Below are positions 32,292-39,960 of a stretch of 64,000 nt of DNA, one piece after another. The stretch comes from Anaerolineaceae bacterium (GTDB lineage: Bacteria > Chloroflexota > Anaerolineae > Aggregatilineales > Phototrophicaceae), in assembly GCA_002702065.1 (NCBI GenBank), contig NZXX01000001.1, forward strand, positions 372,001 through 436,000, given 5' to 3'. Numbering within the stretch: the first letter of the stretch is position 1; every line of letters starts with the position of its first letter. Position numbers and translations under genes: made by a program. Under the pieces are notes generated by a model. The model made no database searches, was not told where the DNA came from, and saw only the letters and a list, made by a program, of their open reading frames with translations.

Positions 32292-34158
32292 TGATTTCCG
32301 CCAGGTCGGTGGTAATGCCTTTGACGGTAATCAGGTCTTCGACGCTGGCGTTCTTAATAGCGTCAATGGAATTGTCGAAGGCCTTCAGCAGCGCCTTACG
32401 TTTGGCCGGGCCGATGCCGGGGATAGTTTCCAACCGGCTGGAAAGCCCCAGCTTGGTGTGCTGGTTGCGGTGGCTGGTGATGGCGAACCGGTGGGCTTCA
32501 TCCCGGACGCGCTGCACCAGAAACAGCGCCTGCCCGTTGCGTGGCAGGATCAGCGGATCAGGATTTTCGGGAAAATAGATTTCCTCGAAGCGTTTTGCCA
32601 GCCCGACCACTGGCACTTTCCCATAAAGGTTGAACTCTTTGAGCACCTCAACGGCGATACCCAACTGGCCTTTGCCGCCGTCGATAATCAACAGATCGGG
32701 CAGCAACCGCCACGTCTCGTCACGGTCCTGCCCACCAGGGGCGATCTGTGCCGGGTCTTCCTGAGCGCGCACATGCCGGTTGAATCGGCGGGTTAATGCC
32801 TCGCGCATCGACTGGTAATCATCGGATCCGCTGTGGCTGACGGTGCGGATGTTGAAGCGGCGGTACTCGCTCTTTTTGGGTGTTCCCTGTACGAATACCA
32901 CGCGGCTGGCGACAATCGCTGTGCCCTGAGTCGTGCTGATGTCGAAGCATTCGATACGATTGGGCGGTGTCGGCAGTTTGAGGGCCTCCTGCAATTCGGC
33001 CATGCCCTGTTCCTGTTTGGTCGTGTCGGCCTCCCACTGGGCGCGCATCATGCGCAGTGCTTCGCCAGCGTTGTCCTGTGCCATCTTGACCAGATCACGC
33101 TTCTGGCCGCGTTGGGGAACAGTGATGCTTACCTTGCTGCTGCCGCGTTTATCACCCAGCCACTGCTCGATAATGCGGGCTTCCTCCACATTTTGCGGCA
33201 GGATCAGATCACGCGGGATTTCCGGCGCATCGGTATAGAAACTCTTGATAAACGACTCGATGACTTCCTCGTCGGTTTCATCTTCGGTGCCGTCCAGCAC
33301 GTGCGAACTGCTGCCGATGAGGATGCCATTGCGCACAAACAAAATCTGCACCACCGCTTCGTGGTTGTCGCGGGCCAGGGCGATGACGTCATGGTCGGTA
33401 AACTGTCTGCCGACTGCGCGGTTCTTCTGCGTAATGATGTCAATCGAGCGAATCTGATCGCGGATCGAGGCGGCCATCTCGAAGTTCAGGTTCTCGGCGG
33501 CAGCTTCCATTTCCTGCGACAGTCGTTTGACCACATCGTCGGACCGTCCACTGAGGACCGACATCAACTCAGAGATCATTTCCCGATACTGTTCCCGGTT
33601 GACCGCGCCGATGCAGGGGGCATTGCACAGTTTGATGTCGTAGAACAGGCAGGCGCGTTCGTCATGGCCCGTGATTTCGCGGTTGCAGGTCAGGTAGGGG
33701 AAGGCTTTGCGCAATGTTTGCAGGGTGTCCTGCACCGCCCACATCGCGACATATGGGCCGAAATACTTGCTGCCATCCTGCACCACCCGCCGCGTCGTCT
33801 CGACCTTGGGGAAATCATCCTGCCAGTTGATCTTGATGTAGGGGTATCGCTTATCGTCCTTGAGCAGGATGTTGTACTGCGGCTGGTAGCGCTTGATCAG
33901 ATTTTCTTCGAGGATCAGCGCCTTGACTTCGTTGCGCTCGACGATGTATTCCAGATCGACGACCCGGTCCCGCATCCGCAGCGTTTTTTCGCTCAGCTGA
34001 TTGCTGTTGGTGAAGTAGCTGCGTACGCGGTTGCGCAGGCGCTTGGCTTTGCCAACGTAAATAATCTTGCCGCCCTCGGCTTTCATCAGGTACACGCCTG
34101 GCTTTTGCGGCAGATTAGCGAGAATCGTCTGAATGTGCTCAGATGGTGTGTAAGTCAT
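32269..34158 (-). CDS. uvrC: Excinuclease ABC subunit C
   Basis: A 629-residue UvrC, which makes both incisions around bulky DNA lesions with UvrA and UvrB. Domains in order are GIY-YIG nuclease ('KPGVYLMKAEGGKIIYVGK', residues 19-37), the Cys-rich region, a UVR/UvrB-binding helix pair around residue 210 ('EMEAAAENLNFEMAASIRDQI'), an RNase H-like C-terminal nuclease domain ('RIECFDISTTQGT', 'LLIIDGGKGQLG') and a double helix-hairpin-helix at the end ('IPGIGPAKRKALL', 'VKGITTDLAEII'). The length is normal. It lies 72 nt downstream of the HNH gene on the same strand. Confidence 0.97.
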   Translation of the reverse strand: MTYTPSEHIQTILANLPQKPGVYLMKAEGGKIIYVGKAKRLRNRVRSYFTNSNQLSEKTLRMRDRVVDLEYIVERNEVKALILEENLIKRYQPQYNILLKDDKRYPYIKINWQDDFPKVETTRRVVQDGSKYFGPYVAMWAVQDTLQTLRKAFPYLTCNREITGHDERACLFYDIKLCNAPCIGAVNREQYREMISELMSVLSGRSDDVVKRLSQEMEAAAENLNFEMAASIRDQIRSIDIITQKNRAVGRQFTDHDVIALARDNHEAVVQILFVRNGILIGSSSHVLDGTEDETDEEVIESFIKSFYTDAPEIPRDLILPQNVEEARIIEQWLGDKRGSSKVSITVPQRGQKRDLVKMAQDNAGEALRMMRAQWEADTTKQEQGMAELQEALKLPTPPNRIECFDISTTQGTAIVASRVVFVQGTPKKSEYRRFNIRTVSHSGSDDYQSMREALTRRFNRHVRAQEDPAQIAPGGQDRDETWRLLPDLLIIDGGKGQLGIAVEVLKEFNLYGKVPVVGLAKRFEEIYFPENPDPLILPRNGQALFLVQRVRDEAHRFAITSHRNQHTKLGLSSRLETIPGIGPAKRKALLKAFDNSIDAIKNASVEDLITVKGITTDLAEIIKAELAS

Positions 34159-34230
34159 CGGAATCAGATTAACTTTTGGTTTCGGACGTACGTTCTATTT
34201 TACACACATGGGGGCGTGTTGACGAGGGCT

Positions 34231-34632
34231 TTACCACTGGCCTGTGTTGATTAAACTGCGTCTCACACGCAGGCGTTTCGGATCATTCATGTCCAGTATC
34301 ATAACTGTCACACGACCTATAGCTGTTTTACCCACAATATAAGCACCATTCAGCGTGAAATGGTCGTCCCACTTTTGAGAACGTGGGTTATACAACGGCG
34401 TTAATTCACTCGTAGATGGATCATAAGAGGCGATATCCGTACCTTTGCTGACATTGCATCGGAAACAAGCCCAGGCCAGATTATCGATCTCATCTGTGCC
34501 TCGATGTTTGATGGCAATAATATGATCGACATGATGAGCAAATTTGCTCATGCCTTCTGGCAGGCCGCAATATTCACACCGATTGACAGCACGTTGACCT
34601 ACTGCTTCACGGTCGGCAACGGATACCGTCAT
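34231..34632 (-). CDS. Small HNH endonuclease-like protein, copy 2
   Basis: A 133-residue HNH protein paralogous to the one at 26933. Cys19-xx-Cys22 and Cys56-xx-Cys59 bind zinc, with 'HHVDHIIAIKHRG' (Asp36-His37) and 'NLAWACFRCNVSKG' (Asn60) as the likely catalytic core. The C-terminal extension 'LYNPRSQKWDDHF ... IGRVTVMILDMNDP' matches copy 1 closely. Its ATG overlaps the stop of the upstream small-protein gene (ATGA). Both the core and the flanking architecture are conserved although the loci are ~7 kb apart and on opposite strands. It may be a nuclease; substrate and purpose are unknown. Confidence 0.8.
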   Translation of the reverse strand: MTVSVADREAVGQRAVNRCEYCGLPEGMSKFAHHVDHIIAIKHRGTDEIDNLAWACFRCNVSKGTDIASYDPSTSELTPLYNPRSQKWDDHFTLNGAYIVGKTAIGRVTVMILDMNDPKRLRVRRSLINTGQW

Positions 34633-34877
34633 GACTTTTTGTGCAAGGCTTCAAGTGCTCTGGCCTTCAAGATCGAGACCAGGTCATCAATTTCCAGCAT
34701 CCATTCAAGCTCTGCTTGTTCATCTGGCGCCAGTGTTCCGGCATTATTTTTCTCAAGTAATTCGGCTACCCGGATTTCTTCTTCTGGTGAAGCTGAATAG
34801 GCCAGAATTTCTTCTGGTGAAGCTTTATCAATTAGATAATCGAGGAAATGGGTGTATGTCTGGGGAAGATCAGCCAT
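34629..34877 (-). CDS. HNH-associated small helical protein, copy 2 locus
   Basis: An 82-residue acidic, helical protein. Its C-terminal half ('GTLAPDEQAELEWMLEIDDL' followed by a Lys/Ala-rich helix) matches the small helical domains beside the other HNH gene. The N-terminal part contains an in-frame 30-nt duplication, seen as 'ASPEEILAYS' followed by 'ASPEEEIRVA'. GAGGGA lies about nine bases before ATG 34877. The stop codon overlaps the HNH start, so the pair is translationally coupled and probably acts together. It lacks the ribbon-helix-helix-like extension of the 26553 protein. Confidence 0.65.
   Translation of the reverse strand: MADLPQTYTHFLDYLIDKASPEEILAYSASPEEEIRVAELLEKNNAGTLAPDEQAELEWMLEIDDLVSILKARALEALHKKS
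34779..34824. repeat. 30-bp-period direct repeat inside the small helical gene
   Basis: A 16-bp identical sequence occurs at 34779-34794 and again at 34809-34824. The 30-bp offset keeps the reading frame and duplicates ten codons of the gene at 34629-34877, a sign of a recent slippage or unequal exchange. Confidence 0.8.
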
Positions 34878-35064
34878 CTTTGCTATCCCTCACAACACGA
34901 TTATTCTAATTTTACCAGATATTGCTCTGACTTCGTGAGTTTTAGCTGTATCGACACAGCTGCCGGACTCATTGTCTCCTAATCCCGACAGCGGGAATTT
35001 TTCGTATAATATCGCGCAATTCCATCGTTTTTATTGTTCATTGACGAATCAGAGGGATTGCGTA

Positions 35065-35376
35065 ATGAAATGCCCGGTCTGCGAAACGGTTGAACTGAGG
35101 ATGTCCGAACGGCAGAGCGTCGAGATTGATTATTGCCCGCAATGCCGGGGTGTCTGGCTGGATCGTGGTGAACTGGACAAGATCATCGAACGAGGTGCCC
35201 AGGTCGAAACCAGCTACCGTGCGCCCGCACCTGTCGAGAAGCGCAAGCGCGATGAACGGCGCTGGGATGATACCGATGAATACCACTATGACGACGATGA
35301 TCGCTATCGTGATCCGCGTTACAACAAACGCCGCAAGCGTGGTTTTCTCGACGACATCTTCGACATTTTTGACTAG
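35065..35376 (+). CDS. TFIIB-type zinc-ribbon protein
   Basis: A 103-residue protein with an N-terminal zinc ribbon (Cys3-xx-Cys6 and Cys24-xx-Cys27) of the zf-TFIIB family. It contains the typical 'YCPQCRGVWLDRGELDKI' segment, followed by a highly charged low-complexity region rich in Arg, Asp and Tyr and a short hydrophobic C-terminal helix ('FLDDIFDIFD'). GAGGG lies eight bases before ATG 35065, and a TATAAT at 35005-35010 may be its -10 box. Family members are small, widespread and poorly understood; nucleic-acid or protein binding is inferred. Confidence 0.8.
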   Translation: MKCPVCETVELRMSERQSVEIDYCPQCRGVWLDRGELDKIIERGAQVETSYRAPAPVEKRKRDERRWDDTDEYHYDDDDRYRDPRYNKRRKRGFLDDIFDIFD

Positions 35377-35493
35377 GAACGGCCTGTTCCAATCAGCCGG
35401 ATCCACGCCAATCAGCCTGGTCGAGGCGATATGAAATAAAGGGAATCTGGTACTATTGATGTGGGATTCCTAAACGACCCGTGCGGGATAATG

Positions 35494-35502
35494 TGGTATA
35501 AT
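35494..35502 (+). promoter_or_regulatory. Extended -10 promoter of the dcw cluster (before mraZ)
   Basis: TGGTATAAT is an extended -10 element 31 nt before the mraZ ATG at 35534. The matching -35 region (35474-35479, ACGACC) is weak, as is common with extended -10 promoters. The tandem TGGG-type boxes known for MraZ autoregulation in other bacteria are not clearly repeated here. Confidence 0.55.
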
Positions 35503-35533
35503 CGCCCCATGCTGGCAGACCGGGGAACGACGC

Positions 35534-35962
35534 ATGTTCTGGGGCGAGTACTCTCATCATCTTGACGACAAAGGACGACTGATCATCCCGGCCCGCTTTC
35601 GGCCTCATCTCTCTCAAGGGGCTATTCTTACTCGTGGTCTGGATCAAAATCTGGTTATTTATCCAAGTGACGCGTGGCAGGCGGTGACGGAACGGCTGAA
35701 CCAGATGCCGATTACGCACCCGACTGCGAGGGCGCTGCGACGGTTACTTTTTTCCGGGGCGGTGGAGCTTTCGCTGGACCGTCAGGGACGCATGTTGATT
35801 CCGGGTTATTTGCGGGCCTATGCCGAGCTCCGGGACGAAGTGTTGATCGCGGGAATGGAAACATTTCTGGAATTGTGGGAACCCTCTGGCTGGCAGGCGA
35901 CACTCGAAGATGTGCCGCACACGCTGGCCGAAACCCTCCATCTGGTTGAATTAGGTTTATAA
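35534..35962 (+). CDS. mraZ: Transcriptional regulator MraZ
   Basis: A 142-residue MraZ, a DNA-binding regulator that forms ring-shaped oligomers and controls the division and wall cluster it heads. It has the two SpoVT/AbrB-like half domains, each with the D-x-x-G-R motif ('HLDDKGRLIIPARFR' and 'LDRQGRMLIPGYLR'). Length and position as first gene of the cluster are standard. A strong extended -10 lies just upstream and rsmH starts eight bases after its stop. Confidence 0.97.
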   Translation: MFWGEYSHHLDDKGRLIIPARFRPHLSQGAILTRGLDQNLVIYPSDAWQAVTERLNQMPITHPTARALRRLLFSGAVELSLDRQGRMLIPGYLRAYAELRDEVLIAGMETFLELWEPSGWQATLEDVPHTLAETLHLVELGL

Positions 35963-35970
35963 TCGCATAC

Positions 35971-36903
35971 ATGAATGACTACATCGATCATGTTCCTGTC
36001 CTGTTACAGCCGGTACTGGATGCCTTGCTGCCTGCCGAGCGGCTGATTGATGGCACGCTTGGAGCTGGTGGGCATACCGGCGCAATGCTGGCTGCCGGTG
36101 CGGCAGAAGTGCTGGGGCTGGATGCGGACGCTTCGGCGCTGGCGTTGGCGCGACGTAACCTGGCGCAATGGGGTGATCGCGTCCATTTCGCCCATAGCAG
36201 CTATGTCGACATGCAGGCGGCAGCACACCAAATCGGCTGGACGCACGTCGATGGCATTCTGCTCGACCTGGGGTTGTCGTCCATGCAGCTGGACCAACCA
36301 GAGCGCGGCTTTGCGTTTCGCTATGATGCTCCGCTGGATATGCGCTTCAACCCGGATGGTGATCGCCCGACTGCGGCGGAGCTGGTGAATTATCTGGACG
36401 CGGAAGAACTGGCAGATATTTTTTACCAGTACGGTGAGGAACGACACAGCCGCCGCATCGCCAGCGCGATTGTACGGCAGCGGCCAATCCATACCACGCG
36501 CGCACTGGCAGAGCTGGTCAAGCAGGTTGCGCCCCGGCACAAATCCGATAAGATTCATCCAGCGACCCGTATTTTTCAGGCGCTGCGCATCGCGGTTAAT
36601 GATGAACTGGCGACACTGGAGCGCGCGCTTCCGATTGCCATTGATTTGCTGCGCCCTGGTGGACGTCTGGCGGTGATCAGTTTTCATAGCCTGGAAGATC
36701 GCATCGTCAAACAGACGTTTAAACTTGCCAGCACGGATTGTATTTGCCCGCCGGAAGTGCCGGTCTGCATCTGCGATCATGAGGCGACTGTGCGGCTGGT
36801 CAACCGTAAGCCGGTCGAGGCGGATGCGGCGGAAGTGGCCGACAACCCGCGCAGCCGCAGCGCCAAATTGCGAATAGTGGAAAAACTGGATGATCTCGAA
36901 TAA
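35971..36903 (+). CDS. rsmH: 16S rRNA (cytosine(1402)-N(4))-methyltransferase
   Basis: A 310-residue RsmH (MraW), which methylates N4 of C1402 in 16S rRNA using SAM. The N-terminal 'HVPVLLQPVLDAL', the SAM loop 'IDGTLGAGGHTGAML', 'ILLDLGLSSMQLD', the 'ERGFAFRYDAPLDMRF' block and 'ISFHSLEDRIVKQ' are all diagnostic. It is second in the dcw cluster, as in most bacteria, and its 3' end overlaps the ftsL-like gene by 14 nt. Confidence 0.97.
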   Translation: MNDYIDHVPVLLQPVLDALLPAERLIDGTLGAGGHTGAMLAAGAAEVLGLDADASALALARRNLAQWGDRVHFAHSSYVDMQAAAHQIGWTHVDGILLDLGLSSMQLDQPERGFAFRYDAPLDMRFNPDGDRPTAAELVNYLDAEELADIFYQYGEERHSRRIASAIVRQRPIHTTRALAELVKQVAPRHKSDKIHPATRIFQALRIAVNDELATLERALPIAIDLLRPGGRLAVISFHSLEDRIVKQTFKLASTDCICPPEVPVCICDHEATVRLVNRKPVEADAAEVADNPRSRSAKLRIVEKLDDLE

Positions 36904-37366
36904 CTGGATTGATCATGCTCTGAGGCGTACCCCCTGGCGCAATCAGCGTCAGGCCTTCGCGTTGATGACACTAGGTTTCTTCGTGGCTATGATTATCGGT
37001 GCGCTCTATCTGTCGCAGGCGGCGGCTGTCGCTACGACCGGTCGCCAGCTTGAAGAACTGATTAACGAACGGACCCGGCTGGAGCAGATGAATGAGCAGC
37101 TGCGTGGTGAAATCGCCGGTTTGCTGAGCGTGCCCAATTTGCAGCAGCGCGCCCGTGAACTCGGCTTTGAACTGGCTGGCCGGGAAGACATCGAGTATCT
37201 GGTGATAGACGGGTACGACCCGACCCGCAGCCGGACCCCGGTGCGCCTGGAGGTTGAATCTGTGGCAGCGCCCGTTTATGAGGAAACATTCAGCGGCTGG
37301 TTGCAGCAGCAGTGGGATGCCTTTACCGGTCAGTCGAACGCCGCCAGTGAACCGGAGGTCCAGTAG
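36890..37366 (+). CDS. ftsL: FtsL/DivIC-like septum protein
   Basis: A 158-residue bitopic membrane protein: a short basic cytoplasmic N-terminus, one transmembrane helix (about residues 23-44), then a leucine-zipper-like coiled coil ('LEELINERTRLEQMNEQLRG') of the septum formation initiator type and an acidic extracytoplasmic tail. Its sequence is poorly conserved, as FtsL always is; identification rests on topology plus position between rsmH and ftsI. It should pair with FtsB/DivIC and FtsQ in the divisome. It overlaps rsmH and ends two bases before ftsI. Confidence 0.75.
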   Translation: MISNNWIDHALRRTPWRNQRQAFALMTLGFFVAMIIGALYLSQAAAVATTGRQLEELINERTRLEQMNEQLRGEIAGLLSVPNLQQRARELGFELAGREDIEYLVIDGYDPTRSRTPVRLEVESVAAPVYEETFSGWLQQQWDAFTGQSNAASEPEVQ

Positions 37367-37368
37367 CG

Positions 37369-39114
37369 ATGCGTAGCGAACCGTTTCCTCAGGAGGAGAT
37401 GCTGCGGCAGCGCCTGCCGGTGATCAGCATTGTTCTGGTGGTGGTCAGTATCTTCTTGCTGGGCCGGTTGATGTCCTTCCAGCTTCAGCTCGACCCGACC
37501 GTCCTCAATTATCTGGAAAGCGTGCGCAATTCCAATTACAGCCGTACCCTGCGTCTGGCGGCTGCCCGTGGCAATATTTTTGATCGCGATATGCAGGCAC
37601 TGGCTGTCAATACGCTCGAATACCGCGTTGGCATCAGCCCGAATCTGGTATCGAACCCGCGTGAACTGGCAACGCAGCTGGCCGGTATTATGGGACTGGA
37701 TGAACTGGAGACGTTCCAGAAGCTGTCCACCAATTCAAGCTGGGAGCTGCTGGCCCCACGCGTGAGCGCGGAAGTCGGGCATCAACTGACGCAGTTGAAC
37801 TCGGTGGCGATTCAGATGGATCCCATCCCCCGCCGCAGTTATCCACAGGGGACGCTGGCCTCGCATGTAGTGGGTTTTGTCGGCGGTGACCTGATCGGTT
37901 ATTACGGCGTGGAAGGCTTTTATCAGAGTGATCTGGCCGGGCGCGAACGGGACCGTGAAGTCAGCAATATTCCGTTTGTGGTGCCAGAAGATCAGCGCGA
38001 AGATCGTGGGGCAGACCTCATCCTGACGATTGATCGTGAAATGCAGTTTCTGGCCGAGGCGGAATTGCAGCAGGCGGTGGCAGAAACCGGCTCAACCGAG
38101 GGCACGATCATCATTATGAATCCGCGTAACGGAGAGATTCTGGCGATGGCGAATTATCCCAGTTACGACCCCAACGCCTACTATGACGTCAATGACCCCA
38201 GCCTGCTGGCAAACCCGGCCATTGGCGAACAGTACGAACCCGGCTCCGTGATGAAAGTGCTCACGATTGCCTCGGCGCTGGAACTTGGCATTGTGGGACC
38301 AAACGACACCTATCTGGATCAGGGCGCGCTGGAGGCGGGCGGCATTCGTATCGAAAACTGGGATCGTCAGGCGCATGGCGTCGTCGATATGACCGGCATT
38401 CTGGTGCAGTCGCTGAATGTTGGTGCGGCGACGGTCAGCCTGGATATGGGGCCGCTGGCGTTTTATGGCAAGCTGCGTGATTTTGGTTTTGGCCGACCCA
38501 CAGGCGTTGACCTTCAGGGCGAAGCGCCGGGGACGATGTATGTGCCAGGTGATGAAGACTACAGCGACAGCCAACTGCTGACGAACAGCTTTGGTCAGGG
38601 CATCGCCGTAACCCCGCTGCAAATGCTGACGGCGGTATCCGCGATTGCCAATGATGGCTTGATGATGCAGCCGCATGTCTTTAAGGAACTGATTGATGAT
38701 GACCGTCAGCAGACGTCCGAACCATCGACTCTTGGGCGACCCATTAGCGAGGAGACTGCACGCCTTGTCACCGAAATGATGGTGGCGGTCGTCAATGAAG
38801 GGCTGGATGGTAACGCCTCGCTGCCGGGATACTCGATTGCGGGTAAGACAGGCACAGCGCAGATTCCCACGCCCATTGGTTACGAGCCGAATGCCTCGAT
38901 TGTGTCGTTTGTCGGCTTTTTGCCAGCCGATGACCCGCAGGTGAGCGTGCTGGTAAAGCTCAACCGGCCTTCAGGCTACTGGGGCAGTCAGGTGGCGGCC
39001 CCGGTTTTCCAGCGGCTGGCAGAACGGCTGGTGATTTTGCTGAAGATTCCGCCGGATGATATTCGCTGGGCGCTGCAAGCCGAAGGCGGTGTCGTCAACG
39101 AGATCAGCCGGTAA
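37369..39114 (+). CDS. ftsI: Septal penicillin-binding protein (transpeptidase)
   Basis: A 581-residue class B penicillin-binding protein that cross-links septal peptidoglycan. After a single membrane anchor (about residues 15-37) comes the pedestal domain ('AARGNIFDRD') and a transpeptidase domain with Ser293-Val-Met-Lys as active site, 'VQSLNVG' as the S-x-N motif and Lys493-Thr-Gly in 'AGKTGTAQ'. No PASTA domain is present. Its place directly after ftsL in the dcw cluster marks it as the FtsI/PBP3 type. Together with FtsW (42534) it should form the septal synthase. Confidence 0.95.
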   Translation: MRSEPFPQEEMLRQRLPVISIVLVVVSIFLLGRLMSFQLQLDPTVLNYLESVRNSNYSRTLRLAAARGNIFDRDMQALAVNTLEYRVGISPNLVSNPRELATQLAGIMGLDELETFQKLSTNSSWELLAPRVSAEVGHQLTQLNSVAIQMDPIPRRSYPQGTLASHVVGFVGGDLIGYYGVEGFYQSDLAGRERDREVSNIPFVVPEDQREDRGADLILTIDREMQFLAEAELQQAVAETGSTEGTIIIMNPRNGEILAMANYPSYDPNAYYDVNDPSLLANPAIGEQYEPGSVMKVLTIASALELGIVGPNDTYLDQGALEAGGIRIENWDRQAHGVVDMTGILVQSLNVGAATVSLDMGPLAFYGKLRDFGFGRPTGVDLQGEAPGTMYVPGDEDYSDSQLLTNSFGQGIAVTPLQMLTAVSAIANDGLMMQPHVFKELIDDDRQQTSEPSTLGRPISEETARLVTEMMVAVVNEGLDGNASLPGYSIAGKTGTAQIPTPIGYEPNASIVSFVGFLPADDPQVSVLVKLNRPSGYWGSQVAAPVFQRLAERLVILLKIPPDDIRWALQAEGGVVNEISR

Positions 39115-39124
39115 TTGGCCCCCG

Positions 39125-39832
39125 ATGACTGATATTCAGGCGCTGACTTTTGATGTTTTCGGCACTGTGGTCGATTGGCGGGGCAGCATCATTCGCGAAG
39201 GCGAACAGGTCTGGAAAGTCCTCAGCATTGATGTCGACTGGGCACAATTTGCCGATGACTGGCGCGCCGGGTATCAACCAGCCATGGCGAAAGTTCGCAG
39301 CGGCGCTATCCCCTGGGCCAACATCGACACGTTACACCGCCAAATTCTGGATGACCTGCTCGCCCGCTATCACATTACCCACCTGACTGACACTCAAATT
39401 GCCGATCTCAACCGGGTCTGGCACCGGCTCGACCCCTGGTCGGATGCGGTCGATGGATTGAATCGTCTACGTCAGCGGCACATTGTTGCTACCTTGTCGA
39501 ATGGTAATGTGGCGCTGCTGGTGAACATGGCGAAGCGGGCTGGCCTGCCGTGGGATTGTGTGCTCTCGGCGGAACTGGCACGTCACTACAAGCCGGACCC
39601 AACGGTCTACCAGATGGCGGCGGATCTGATGGGCCTGTCGACCGGGCAGGTGATGATGGTGGCGGCCCACAAGAGCGATCTGTTTGCCGCGCAGAAGGTG
39701 GGCATGAAAACCGCCTTTGTTCGACGCCCGCTGGAATACGGCCCGGATGGTCGACCGGATCGGGAAACAGACCCCTCATTTGATTACACGGCTGACAGTT
39801 TTATTCAGCTTGCTGAACAACTTGGTCTGTGA
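39125..39832 (+). CDS. HAD hydrolase, haloacid dehalogenase type II-like
   Basis: A 235-residue haloacid-dehalogenase superfamily enzyme. Motif I is 'TFDVFGTVVDW' with the nucleophile Asp, motif II 'TLSNGN', motif III Lys in 'HYKPDPTVYQ', and motif IV 'VAAHKSDLFAAQKVGMKTAFV', the pattern of the L-2-haloacid dehalogenase branch rather than sugar-phosphate phosphatases. ATG 39125 follows the ftsI stop by 10 nt, so it is read with the division genes. It lies exactly where murE and murF normally are. Whether it has a wall-related role or is a passenger is unknown. Confidence 0.85.
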   Translation: MTDIQALTFDVFGTVVDWRGSIIREGEQVWKVLSIDVDWAQFADDWRAGYQPAMAKVRSGAIPWANIDTLHRQILDDLLARYHITHLTDTQIADLNRVWHRLDPWSDAVDGLNRLRQRHIVATLSNGNVALLVNMAKRAGLPWDCVLSAELARHYKPDPTVYQMAADLMGLSTGQVMMVAAHKSDLFAAQKVGMKTAFVRRPLEYGPDGRPDRETDPSFDYTADSFIQLAEQLGL

Positions 39833-39885
39833 GGCATGGCGGTTGACCTGTTAGGCTGCGAACAGGAAATTGCGGAATACCGTCA

Positions 39886-39914
39886 TTGACCCAAACTCGC
39901 AACTCCCCTATGAC
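39886..39914 (+). promoter_or_regulatory. Possible internal promoter before mraY
   Basis: TTGACC (39886-39891, five of six) and TATGAC (39909-39914, four of six) are 17 bp apart in the 128-nt gap between the HAD gene and mraY. Confidence 0.4.
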
Positions 39915-39960
39915 AGCGGTAGAATAGCGGCATTCAGTAACCTGACTTCATGGAGACTCT

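Noticed and set aside
32833..34254. A 473-codon open frame on the plus strand
   Set aside because: It is antisense to uvrC, which has all expected domains.
35440..35533. MraZ-binding boxes (repeated TGGG motifs at fixed spacing)
   Set aside because: Single GGGA-type motifs occur but not at the regular ~10-bp spacing reported for MraZ sites.
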